Origin: Spiribacter halobius
GTDB lineage: Bacteria; Pseudomonadota; Gammaproteobacteria; Nitrococcales; Nitrococcaceae
Assembly: GCF_020883455.1 (NCBI RefSeq)
Contig: NZ_CP086615.1
Span: forward strand, 1,922,001 to 1,986,000
Reading direction: 5' to 3'
Length of the DNA: 64,000 bases
Under the pieces are notes generated by a model, which saw only the letters and a program-made list of their open reading frames with translations, was not told the origin of the DNA and made no database searches. Shown here in pieces: positions 9,020 through 17,071 of this stretch. Position 1 is the stretch's first letter. Each line of letters begins with the position of its first letter. Position numbers and translations under genes: made by a program.

Positions 9020-10039
9020 TCAGAGCCCGTGCCGGGCGCGGGCGGCGTCGACGATTCGCTGGAGCAGTCCGGCGTAGTCCCAGCCTGCCCAGCCGGCCAT
9101 CATCGCGAGCTTGCCGTCCCAGCTCCAGGTCGGGTTGAAGTTGGCGTCGAGCAGCCGCGGCACGCCGTCGGCGCCGGCGCGGAAGTCGATGCGGGCGTAG
9201 TCGCGGAAGCCGAGCCGGCCGAACAGCCACGCGGCCTGGTCCACCATCTGCGCCCGCACCGCCTCCGGCAGCTCCGCCTCACGGAAGCGCAGGGCCTGCC
9301 AGTAGGGGGACTCCGGGTCCACCTTGGAGCCGTAGGAGAGGATCGGCGGCAGATCGGCGGGCAGCCGGCTGTAGTCCACCTCCAGGATGGGCAGCACCTC
9401 CAGGCCCTGGGCCGCATTGCCGACGAGGCCAACGGTGTATTCGGGGCCGGTCAGGAAGTCCTGGATGAGGGCCCGGTCATGGGCCGGGTTGCTGGCGAGC
9501 TGGCGCAGCCAGGCATCCGCCGAGGCGGCGTCGTGGACGACGCAGTCCGGCGTCACGCCCTGGCTGCCGCAGCCGTCGTTCGGCTTGATCAGCGCCGGGT
9601 AGAGCTCCGGCAGCGGCAGCGGGTCCGACTGCAGGTCCACCAGAGTCTCGTTCGGCACCGGCACCCCCTGGGCCACGGCAAGATGCCGCACCAGTGCCTT
9701 GTCCGCGCAGATGCCCATGCACGCCGGGCCACTCCCGGTATAGGGGACATCCAGCAGCTCCAGCAGCGCCGGGACGTTCGGCTCCAGGGCGAGGCGGTTG
9801 CGATAGCCCGTGTCGCAGAAGTTGACTGCGAGCTGCGGCGGCTCGGCGCGCAGCTGGTCGATCAGCCGGTCGTGGTCGTCCAGCAGGCGCACCCGCAGGC
9901 CGGGCAGCCCGGCGAGGGCGTCCCGCGCGCGGCCGACGGCCTCCTGCTCGTCCTCGCCGAAGCGGCCGTCAACGCCGTACTCGTAGGGCAGGTGGGGGTC
10001 GCCGGCGAGCAGCGCTACATCCAGGGTCGCGTCGGTCAT
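9020..10039 (-). CDS. ATP-grasp ligase related to D-alanine-D-alanine ligase
   Basis: A 339-residue ATP-grasp protein. GSGPACMGICADKALVRHL (about 99-117), YPALIKPNDGCGSQGV, LIQDFLTGPEYTVGLVGN and the metal-binding end DYARIDF...LLDANFNPTW are visible. In true D-Ala ligases the last motif reads E-x-N-T-x-P-G; here it is DANFNPTWSWDGKLA, so a different carboxylate or amine substrate is likely. It overlaps epd by 4 bp (ATGA) and the exporter gene begins 9 bp beyond its stop. The three genes form a tight transcription unit, which suggests a peptide-like or amino-acid conjugate that is exported. The product is unknown. Confidence 0.8.
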   Translation of the reverse strand: MTDATLDVALLAGDPHLPYEYGVDGRFGEDEQEAVGRARDALAGLPGLRVRLLDDHDRLIDQLRAEPPQLAVNFCDTGYRNRLALEPNVPALLELLDVPYTGSGPACMGICADKALVRHLAVAQGVPVPNETLVDLQSDPLPLPELYPALIKPNDGCGSQGVTPDCVVHDAASADAWLRQLASNPAHDRALIQDFLTGPEYTVGLVGNAAQGLEVLPILEVDYSRLPADLPPILSYGSKVDPESPYWQALRFREAELPEAVRAQMVDQAAWLFGRLGFRDYARIDFRAGADGVPRLLDANFNPTWSWDGKLAMMAGWAGWDYAGLLQRIVDAARARHGL

Positions 10040-11079
10040 GGGTAGCCTCCTGCGCGGTCCAGGCGGGCGATGTCGCCGGCGATGTCGAGCATGCGGTGGG
10101 CGAAGCCCCATTCGTTGTCGAACCAGCAGATGAGCTTCACCAGCCGCCCCGCGGCGACGCGGGTCTGGGTCGCATCCAGTATCCCGGAGCGCGGGTCGTG
10201 GTTGAAATCCATCGAGGCCACCGCGTCGTCCACGACCCCGAACAGCCCCGAAAGGGGGCCGTCCGCGGCCTCGCGGAACGCAGCATTCACCGTCTCGGCG
10301 TCGGTGTCCTGCGCCAGGGTCACGGCGAGATCCATGGCGGAGACGTTGATCGTCGGCACGCGCATGTGCAGGCACTCGAAGCGCCCGGCGAGATGGGGCA
10401 TGAGGCGCTCCACGCCGCGGGCCAGGGCGGTATCCACCGGTACCATGGACTGCAGGGCCGAGCGGGTCAGGCGGGGACTGCCGGACTGCAGCGAGTCGAT
10501 CACCGGCTGGTCGTTCATGGCCGAGTGCAGCGTCGTCGCCACCCCGTGCTCGACGCCGAACGCCTGGTCCAGGGTCGCGATCAGCGGAATCAGGCAGTTG
10601 GTGGTGCAGGAGGCCGCGGAGACGATGCGGTGGCCGCGGCGCAGATCGGCCTGGTTGTAGCCGCGCACCAGGGTGACGTCCACATCGCTGCTGGCAGGCT
10701 GGGAGAACAGCAGGCGGCGGGCGCCGGCGGTGAGATGGGCCTCGGCGGTGGCGCGGTCACGAAAGCTGCCGGAGCACTCCAGTACCAGGTCCACCCCGCA
10801 CTCGGCCCAGGGCAGCCGTGCGGGGTCGGTCTCGTGACTCAGGCGGATCCACCGCCCGTCGATCTCCAGCGCGCCGTCAGCCAGCGCGACCTCTCCGGGG
10901 AACCGGCCATGGGTGGTGTCGTGACGGGTGAGATGGGCCATGGCGGCGGCGTCGGCCGGGTCGTTGATGGCCACCACTTCCATGCCGGTCGCATCGCCGC
11001 GCTCGGCAAGCGCGCGCAGCAGGCAGCGGCCGATGCGGCCGTAACCGTTGATGGCGAGGCGATAGGGGCGATCGGCCAC
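10036..11079 (-). CDS. epd: D-erythrose-4-phosphate dehydrogenase (GAPDH family)
   Basis: A 347-residue GAPDH-fold enzyme. It has the NAD-binding INGYGRIGR near the start and the catalytic Cys in SAASCTTNC. The Epd-specific stretch HSAMNDQPVID replaces the glycolytic GAPDH sequence, and RVPTINVSAMDL and WFDNEWGFAHRMLD follow. Epd oxidises erythrose-4-phosphate to 4-phosphoerythronate for pyridoxal phosphate synthesis. A GAPDH role cannot be excluded, but the HSAMNDQ motif argues for Epd. Its stop overlaps the start of the ATP-grasp gene, an unusual partner since epd is more often beside pgk or fba. Confidence 0.82.
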   Translation of the reverse strand: MADRPYRLAINGYGRIGRCLLRALAERGDATGMEVVAINDPADAAAMAHLTRHDTTHGRFPGEVALADGALEIDGRWIRLSHETDPARLPWAECGVDLVLECSGSFRDRATAEAHLTAGARRLLFSQPASSDVDVTLVRGYNQADLRRGHRIVSAASCTTNCLIPLIATLDQAFGVEHGVATTLHSAMNDQPVIDSLQSGSPRLTRSALQSMVPVDTALARGVERLMPHLAGRFECLHMRVPTINVSAMDLAVTLAQDTDAETVNAAFREAADGPLSGLFGVVDDAVASMDFNHDPRSGILDATQTRVAAGRLVKLICWFDNEWGFAHRMLDIAGDIARLDRAGGYP

Positions 11080-11215
11080 CGGCGTGCCCTCCGAACAGGT
11101 GTGCTTCCTGAACGCTAGGATCGCATGCCAGGCGAAGCCCCAGAAGCCTGCGCCACGAGTCGCGATGATGACCTATTCTGGAGGGTAGCGCGGCCGACCG
11201 GGACCGGTGGCCGCC

Positions 11216-11229
11216 TTGACCCGGGTCAA
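11216..11229. promoter_or_regulatory. FNR/ANR/DNR-type operator upstream of the universal stress gene
   Basis: TTGACCCGGGTCAA is a perfect 14-bp palindrome of the TTGAC-N4-GTCAA type recognised by FNR-clade regulators. It is centred about 93 bp upstream of the universal stress gene start. A CATGAT at about 11250-11255 would sit at -10 if the operator were at -41.5, the class II activation position. Anaerobic regulators control universal stress genes in pseudomonads, and the window encodes an FNR-like protein. Confidence 0.68.
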
Positions 11230-11315
11230 CAGGGTTCCGCCGAGGCTCGGGCATGATTGTGCCTGAACGGCAACGGATCCCCTGCGGGGGAACTGCAACG
11301 CGGGAGGACGATGCG

Positions 11316-11783
11316 ATGACGGGTGCACCCAGGATGCTGCTGGTACCGGTGGACGGCTCCAAGGGCGCCGGCAGGGCGGCGCAGCTCGCGGCAACGCTGG
11401 CCGAGGGGCTGAACATCCCCCTACGGCTCGTGTTCGCCTTCCCCAGGGATCCGGTGGAAATGTTCGGTATCCCCACGGAGACGCCCCGCCCGGAGGAGCT
11501 CAAGTACTTCTCTCCGGAAGCCTTCGGCCAGCTGCGCGACCGCAGTGCCGAGAAGGCCTTCAAGGCCGCGCGGGAGGCGATGGGGGAAACCGCGGCCGAG
11601 GTGGAGCAGGAGGTGGTGTCGGGGGACGCCGCCGAGGCGATCATCCGGCACGCGGAGGCTGTCTCCGACCCGATGATCGTCATCGGCAGTCGCGGCCTCA
11701 GCAGCTTCAAGGAGCTGCTGCTCGGCAGCGTCAGCCAGCGCGTGCTCCATCACGCCCACTGCCCGGTGACCGTGGTGCGCTGA
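11316..11783 (+). CDS. Universal stress protein (UspA family)
   Basis: A 155-residue single-domain Usp: MLLVPVDGSKGAGRAAQLAA at the start, and the ATP-binding signature IVIGSRGLSSFKELLLGSVSQRVLHHAHCPVTVV at the end (G-2x-G-9x-G-S/T pattern). GGGAGG stands 8 nt before ATG 11316, which supports this start over an earlier one. Expression is probably oxygen-dependent because of the TTGACCCGGGTCAA operator upstream. It is a cytosolic stress protein; the client is unknown. Confidence 0.9.
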   Translation: MTGAPRMLLVPVDGSKGAGRAAQLAATLAEGLNIPLRLVFAFPRDPVEMFGIPTETPRPEELKYFSPEAFGQLRDRSAEKAFKAAREAMGETAAEVEQEVVSGDAAEAIIRHAEAVSDPMIVIGSRGLSSFKELLLGSVSQRVLHHAHCPVTVVR

Positions 11784-11815
11784 CGGCCCCTGCCGGTACC
11801 GGCCACGGAGGGCGT

Positions 11816-11837
11816 ACGCTACGCATCGTCGTAGCGT
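11816..11837. other. 8-bp stem hairpin between the universal stress and DMT genes
   Basis: ACGCTACG and CGTAGCGT flank a 6-nt loop in the 93-bp gap. No T-run follows, so it is not a classical intrinsic terminator on the plus strand. It may stabilise the 3' end of the stress-protein mRNA. Confidence 0.3.
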
Positions 11838-11876
11838 GAGGGGCGGTGGCGCCATGGTCATGGCAGGCCGCGGGGC

Positions 11877-12803
11877 ATGACGGCGGCGGGGCGGGCCGCG
11901 CCGGGTACGTTGGCGGGCATCCTGCTGGTGGCCGCCTCGGGTGTGATGCTGGCCAGCATGGACGCCATGGGCAAGCACCTGGCAGTCCGCCTGGAGGTGC
12001 TCCAGGTGGTCTGGGCGCGCTACGCGGTGCACACCGTGGTGGTGTTCGTATGGCTGCTGCTGCGTCAGGGCAGCCTCCGTTTCCTGCGCACGAGGCGCCC
12101 GGCCGGGCAGTTCCTGCGCTCGCTGAACCTGCTCGGCGTGACGGCGTGCATGTACACGGCACTCGTGTTCGTGCCGCTGGCCGACGCCACCGCGGTAATG
12201 TTCTTTGCCCCGGTGCTGGTGACCGTGCTCGCGGGGCTCTTCCTCGGCGAGGAGGTGGGCCCGCATCGCATCGCGGCGGTAGTGATGGGATTCGCGGGGG
12301 TGCTGGTGATCGTGCGCCCGGGCTTTGGCGCCGATCCGGCCATGCTGCTGCCGCTGGGCGCGGCAGTGATGCTCTCGGGCTACCTGCTCATCACCCGCTG
12401 GATGAGCGAGCGCGACCACCGTGCTGCCACGGTGTTCTACTCCACCGCCTTCGGCAGCGTGGCGCTCACCCTCGCCGTACCCTGGTTCTGGCAGACGCCG
12501 ACGCTGCCGGAGCTCGGCATGATGCTGGCCATGGGCCTGCTCGGGGCGCTCGGTCACGGCTGCATCGTGCTCGGCTTCTCGCGGGCGCCGGCCTCGGTGC
12601 TCTCGCCGTTCCTGTACATGCAGCTGCTGGCCGCGAGCGTAATCAGTGTCACCGCCTTCGGCGACCCGCTCAGCGTGTTCACCCTGCTGGGCGCGGTGCT
12701 GCTCGTGGGCGGCGGTCTCGTGATCTGGTGGTGGGAGGGCGTCCTCGCCCGCCGCGCACGCCATCGGGCGCGCGGCGGGCGGTCTGACACTCGAGCCGTG
12801 TGA
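11877..12803 (+). CDS. DMT-superfamily transporter (two EamA domains)
   Basis: A 308-residue integral membrane protein with ten predicted hydrophobic helices in two EamA repeats. The first repeat includes LASMDAMGKHLAVRLEVLQVVWARY and ends at the conserved FLGEEVGPHRIAAVVMGFAGVLVIVRPG; the second ends FTLLGAVLLVGGGLVIWWWE. The family exports or imports metabolites such as amino acids or S-adenosylmethionine; the substrate cannot be read from sequence. The C-terminus is short, basic and cytosolic (RARHRARGGR). It is convergent with the lipoprotein gene, with only 2 bp between the stops. Confidence 0.85.
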   Translation: MTAAGRAAPGTLAGILLVAASGVMLASMDAMGKHLAVRLEVLQVVWARYAVHTVVVFVWLLLRQGSLRFLRTRRPAGQFLRSLNLLGVTACMYTALVFVPLADATAVMFFAPVLVTVLAGLFLGEEVGPHRIAAVVMGFAGVLVIVRPGFGADPAMLLPLGAAVMLSGYLLITRWMSERDHRAATVFYSTAFGSVALTLAVPWFWQTPTLPELGMMLAMGLLGALGHGCIVLGFSRAPASVLSPFLYMQLLAASVISVTAFGDPLSVFTLLGAVLLVGGGLVIWWWEGVLARRARHRARGGRSDTRAV

Positions 12804-12805
12804 CG

Positions 12806-13231
12806 CTAACGCGAGGCCGTCGTCTCCAGGACCTCCCAGCTCGTCGTCTGCTCGCCGTTGCGATAGCTCAGGTAGGTATTGTCCGTTTCACCCTCGTAGA
12901 TCCGGAAGCACTTCTCCTCGTTGTCTTCGACCTCCAGAGACCGGCAGAACCGACCGTCGTCGGCGATGCGCCAGGTGCCCGCGGTACCGCCGCCGTCCCA
13001 GGCCGCCTCCAGGGTTCCGTCCGGGTAGTACGTGGCGGTGCCGGATCCCTGCGCGTTCGACCATGACAGGTGGAGTCCGTCTTCGTGCAGCGCCTCCAGC
13101 TGTTCACGGTCCAGCGGCCCGCGCCCGGCCTCCTGCAGCTCGGTGGGGGAAGGCGCGGTGGCGCAGCCGGCCGCAATGAGGATGGCCGTGGAGGCGGCGG
13201 CGAGGCGGAGGGTGTTGCGGGACGGATGCAT
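12806..13231 (-). CDS. Small lipoprotein with DUF995-like domain
   Basis: A 141-residue protein with a signal peptide and lipobox IAAGC (lipid-modified Cys 23). The mature part has the DUF995-type pattern SWSNAQGSGTATYYPDGTL...GTWRIADDGRFCRSLE, a beta-rich domain with two cysteines (FCRS and EEKCF) that may pair. The start at 13231 is set by AAGGAGTG 5 nt upstream; earlier in-frame starts would bury the signal peptide. It is probably anchored in the outer membrane facing the periplasm. Function unknown. Confidence 0.78.
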   Translation of the reverse strand: MHPSRNTLRLAAASTAILIAAGCATAPSPTELQEAGRGPLDREQLEALHEDGLHLSWSNAQGSGTATYYPDGTLEAAWDGGGTAGTWRIADDGRFCRSLEVEDNEEKCFRIYEGETDNTYLSYRNGEQTTSWEVLETTASR

Positions 13232-13588
13232 GGTGGCACTCCTTCTCTTTCTGATCGTGAGGCGATGGCGCTCTTTCGCTGGGGTGTGTCCAGCGCTCGC
13301 AAGCTGAAGCAAAGTCGATGCGCCATCGCCGCACTACCCCCAGATGGGGGGGAATCGTCCCAGCGGTGAAGGGACCTTCTGATTACGTCCCGGACTGCGC
13401 CCCGCCTTGGCACGGCCGATGCGAAGCCCGCGGCGTCGCGGCCGACGGCTCCGCGGGCATGGCACAGTCCGAAGCGCAATCGGGAAGGCCCTAGGGACTT
13501 GCGCGACGGGGCCGGCAACGGCGAGCCTTGGCGGCATGAGCAGCCACCGGAACCCGGCAACGCGTCCATCCCCGACGGCCGCGCGCGG
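13232..13588. other. Divergent intergenic region lipoprotein / recC
   Basis: About 350 bp holding the promoter regions of both genes. A short inverted GC repeat occurs around 13425-13455. No convincing operator, RNA gene or extra coding frame was recognised. An open frame continues upstream of recC, but its residues lack RecC similarity. Confidence 0.35.
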
Positions 13589-16500
13589 ATGTACGCCAGG
13601 GGCAGGCCTTTGACCGCCCGGATCGTCCCCGGCTTCATGGTAATTCACGGCAACCGCCTGGAGGACCTGCGGGCGCTCGCCGTGGAGTGGCTGCGCCGGC
13701 ATCCGCTGGCGCCGCTGGAGAACGAGATCTTCCTGGTCCAGAGCAACGGCATCGCCCAGTGGCTGAAGCTTGCCCTGGCGCGGGCCCCGGAGGCGCCGGA
13801 GGGCGGCTGCGGCATCGCCGCGGCGGTGGATGTGCAGCTGCCGGCCCGCTTTCTCTGGAGCGCGTATCGTGGCGTGCTCGGGGCCGATGCCGTGCCGGCC
13901 GAGTCGCCTTTCGCCAAGGAGGCGCTCACCTGGCGACTGATGCGCCTGCTGCCCGACCTGCTGCACGATCCCGTCTTCGCGCCGCTGCAACGCTTCCTCA
14001 GTGATGACCACGACCGGCGCAAGCGTCATCAGCTCGCCCTGCGGCTCGCCGATCTGCTGGACCAGTACCAGGTGTATCGCGCCGACTGGCTCTCCGACTG
14101 GGCCGAGGGGCGGGACGTACTGCGCGATGCCCGCGGCCATGAGGCCGCGCTGGCGGCGGATCACGCCTGGCAGCCCGCGCTCTGGCGCGCGGTGCTGGCC
14201 GATCTCCCCGCTTCCGCGCGGCAGCGTAGCCGGGCCGCCGTACACGAGGCCTTTCTGCGCGCCGCCGGCGAGCTCACTGCGCGCCCCCCCGGGCTGCCGC
14301 GCCGGGTCATCGTCTTCGGCATCTCCTCGCTGCCGCGGCAGAGCCTGGAGGCACTGGAGGCGCTGGCGGGGGTCAGCCAGGTGCTGCTCTGCGTGCACAA
14401 TCCCTGCGAGCACTTCTGGGCGGATATCGTCCCCGACCGGGAGCTCCTCACCGGCCCACGCCGGCGCCAGGCGCGACGCCCGGACATGCCTGCCGACCTC
14501 TCCCCGGAGGCCCTCCACGGCCATGCCCACCCGCTGCTCGCCGCCTGGGGCAAGCAGGGGCGGGACTATATCCGGCTGCTCGACGAGCACGACGATCCCG
14601 AGCGCTATCGGGCGCTGTTCCGTACGCTCTCCTGGCAGCGGATCGATCTGTTCGAGCCCCATGGCGAGGACTGCCTCCTGCACCAGCTGCAGGAGGATAT
14701 CCGCGACCTGCGCCCCTTGAGCGAGACGCGCGAGCGCTGGCCGGCGGTACCCGCGGAGGACGACTCCATCCGCTTCCAGATCGCCCACAGCCCCCAGCGC
14801 GAGGTGGAGGCCCTGCACGATCGGCTGCTGGACTGCTTCTCCGCCGATCCGACCCTGCGCCCGCGGGATGTCATCGTCATGGTCCCCGACGTTGACCGCT
14901 ACGCGCCCCATATCGAAGCGGTGTTCGGGCGTCTCGACCCGGACGACCCGCGCTACATCCCCTTCACCGTGGCCGACCGCGGCCGGCGCGGTCAGGCACC
15001 GCTGCTGATCGCCCTGGAGCAGCTGCTGCGCCTGCCGGAGGCCCGTGTGGCGGTGAGCGAGGTGCTGGACCTGCTCGACGTGCCCGCGCTGCGCCGGCGC
15101 TTCGGCCTGGCGGAGGCGGCACTCGGGCGCCTGCATGGCTGGGTCGAGGGGGCCGGCGTGCGCTGGGGGCTGCATGCCCGCCAGCGCGCGGCCCTGGGAC
15201 TGCCCGATGGTTTCGAGCAGAACAGCTGGGCCTTCGGCCTGCGGCGCATGCTGCTCGGCTATGCCGTGGGCGAGGCCGACCCCTGGCAGGGCATCGAACC
15301 CTTTGCAGAGGTCGGGGGGCTGGAGGCCGCCGAGCTCGGCCCGCTGGCGGACCTGCTGGAGACCCTGGACCGCTGGTGGCAGGCCCTGGCCGCGGAGGCC
15401 ACGCCCGCCGACTGGGCGGTGCGCCTGCGGGCGCTGCTGGACGACTGCTTCCATGCCGCCGGAGAAGACGATCAGCTCCTCCTCGATCGGCTGCTGGAGG
15501 CCCTTGACGACTGGGAGTCGACCTGCGCCGAGGCGGGGCTCGAGGAGCCCCTGCCGCTCGCCGTGGTCCGGGAGCACTGGCTCGCCGCCGTCGATGCGCC
15601 GAGCCTCAGCCGGCGCTTCCTGGCCGGGGCGGTCAACGTCTGCACACTCATGCCAATGCGCGCCATCCCTTTCCGCGTGGTCTGCCTGCTCGGCATGAGC
15701 GACGGCGACTACCCGCGCAGCCCGCAGCCGGTGGACTTCGACCTCATGGCCCGGGACTATCGCCCCGGCGACCGCTCGCGCCGCGAGGACGACCGTTATC
15801 TCTTCCTGGAGGCGCTGCTCTCGGCCCGCGAGCGGCTGCTTGTGAGCTGGGTCGGGCGCAGCGTGCAGGACAATACGGCGCGGCCGCCGTCGGTGCTGGT
15901 GGGCCAGCTGCGGGATCATCTTGCCGCCGGCTGGCGCTCGGCGGAGGGCGCCGATCTGCTGGCGCAGCTCACCGTGGATCAGCCGCTGCAGCCCTTCAGC
16001 CCCGCGCTGTTCCCGGTGGAGGACGATGCGCGGCTGTTCACCTACGCCCGGGAGTGGCAGGCCGTCCACCGGAGCGTGGCGCCGACCCCGCCACCGGCAC
16101 GGCTGCCAGCGGTGAGCCCGACGGAGCCGCTTGCCCCCGCGGTGCTCGGGCGCTTTCTGGCCAGCCCGCCCCGGGCGTTTTTCACCGGGCGACTGCAGGT
16201 GGTGCTGGAGGACGAGGCGGCAACGGCCGAGGACCTGGAGCCCTTCGCCGTGGAAGGGCTGGGTGCCTGGCAGCTGCGCCGGCAGCTCGCCGACGTCGCG
16301 CTCGCTCCCTTGCCGCCGGATGCCGCAGCGGCGCGGAGCCGGCTGGACGCCGGGCTGGAGCGTCTGCGGCGCAGCGGTGCGCTGCCGCCGGCGGCGCCGG
16401 GGGAGGCGGCGGCAGCGGCGCTGGCGGAGGCGGTGACACCGCTCCTGGACGGGGTGCTCGAGTGGTGCGAGGCCTATCCGGAGCGGGTCTCTCCCGAGGC

Positions 16501-17071
16501 GGCGCTGCGCTTCGAGCATGCCGGCGTCGTGGTCGAGGCCTGGCCGGAGGGCCTGCGCCGGGCCGCAGACGGGCGCACCCTGCAGCTCGCTCACAGCGTC
16601 GGCCGGCTGCGCATCGGCAGCCGGCCCTACTGGCGCTACGACAGCGCGGCGCCCTCCTGGGTCGCCCACTTGCTGGCCTGCACGGTGGTCGGGCCGGTCA
16701 CCACCGTGCTGGTGGCCGCGGACGCCGCGCTGCGGCTCGACCCGCTCACCGCCGAGGCCGCCGGCGAGCACCTGCGAGCGCTGATGGAGGCCTGGCTCGA
16801 GGGCCAGCGCGAGCCGTTGCCGGTGACCTGCCAGAGCGCCTGCGCCTGGCTGGAGGCGCTGACCCTCGAGCGCGACGCCCAGGCCGACGCGGCCAGCGTC
16901 TATGCCGGCCAGGGCCAGCAGAGCGGTGAGGTGGACCACAGCCCCTATCTCGCCCGGGCCTTCCCCACCGCCGAGGCGCTGCTCGCCGACAGCCGTTTTC
17001 CGGCTTTGGCCGAGCGCCTTTACCGGCCCCTGCATGCGGCCCTGCAGACGCCGCCGGAGGCCTCGGCATGA
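13589..17071 (+). CDS. recC: Exodeoxyribonuclease V gamma subunit RecC
   Basis: About 1160 residues. The N-terminus VIHGNRLEDLRALAVEWLRR and NEIFLVQSNGIAQWLKLALA match the inactive SF1 helicase domain of RecC. Later segments such as PFTVADRGRRGQAPLLIALEQLLRLPEAR and VNVCTLMPMRAIPFRVVCLLGMSDGDYPR are family hallmarks. RecC holds RecB and RecD together and scans for Chi. The start is ambiguous: ATG 13589, a TTG at 13610 with AGGGGCAGG just upstream, and ATG 13637 all precede the conserved region. It overlaps recB by 4 bp (ATGA). Confidence 0.93.
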   Translation: MYARGRPLTARIVPGFMVIHGNRLEDLRALAVEWLRRHPLAPLENEIFLVQSNGIAQWLKLALARAPEAPEGGCGIAAAVDVQLPARFLWSAYRGVLGADAVPAESPFAKEALTWRLMRLLPDLLHDPVFAPLQRFLSDDHDRRKRHQLALRLADLLDQYQVYRADWLSDWAEGRDVLRDARGHEAALAADHAWQPALWRAVLADLPASARQRSRAAVHEAFLRAAGELTARPPGLPRRVIVFGISSLPRQSLEALEALAGVSQVLLCVHNPCEHFWADIVPDRELLTGPRRRQARRPDMPADLSPEALHGHAHPLLAAWGKQGRDYIRLLDEHDDPERYRALFRTLSWQRIDLFEPHGEDCLLHQLQEDIRDLRPLSETRERWPAVPAEDDSIRFQIAHSPQREVEALHDRLLDCFSADPTLRPRDVIVMVPDVDRYAPHIEAVFGRLDPDDPRYIPFTVADRGRRGQAPLLIALEQLLRLPEARVAVSEVLDLLDVPALRRRFGLAEAALGRLHGWVEGAGVRWGLHARQRAALGLPDGFEQNSWAFGLRRMLLGYAVGEADPWQGIEPFAEVGGLEAAELGPLADLLETLDRWWQALAAEATPADWAVRLRALLDDCFHAAGEDDQLLLDRLLEALDDWESTCAEAGLEEPLPLAVVREHWLAAVDAPSLSRRFLAGAVNVCTLMPMRAIPFRVVCLLGMSDGDYPRSPQPVDFDLMARDYRPGDRSRREDDRYLFLEALLSARERLLVSWVGRSVQDNTARPPSVLVGQLRDHLAAGWRSAEGADLLAQLTVDQPLQPFSPALFPVEDDARLFTYAREWQAVHRSVAPTPPPARLPAVSPTEPLAPAVLGRFLASPPRAFFTGRLQVVLEDEAATAEDLEPFAVEGLGAWQLRRQLADVALAPLPPDAAAARSRLDAGLERLRRSGALPPAAPGEAAAAALAEAVTPLLDGVLEWCEAYPERVSPEAALRFEHAGVVVEAWPEGLRRAADGRTLQLAHSVGRLRIGSRPYWRYDSAAPSWVAHLLACTVVGPVTTVLVAADAALRLDPLTAEAAGEHLRALMEAWLEGQREPLPVTCQSACAWLEALTLERDAQADAASVYAGQGQQSGEVDHSPYLARAFPTAEALLADSRFPALAERLYRPLHAALQTPPEASA

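Noticed and set aside
10036-11079. Glycolytic GAPDH
   Set aside because: The HSAMNDQPVID motif and the lack of glycolytic neighbours favour erythrose-4-phosphate dehydrogenase.
13334-17035. Very long open frame on the minus strand opposite recC
   Set aside because: Its composition (Gln/Arg/Gly/Ala-rich, no domain) is what the complement of a high-GC gene gives, and the plus strand encodes an unmistakable RecC.
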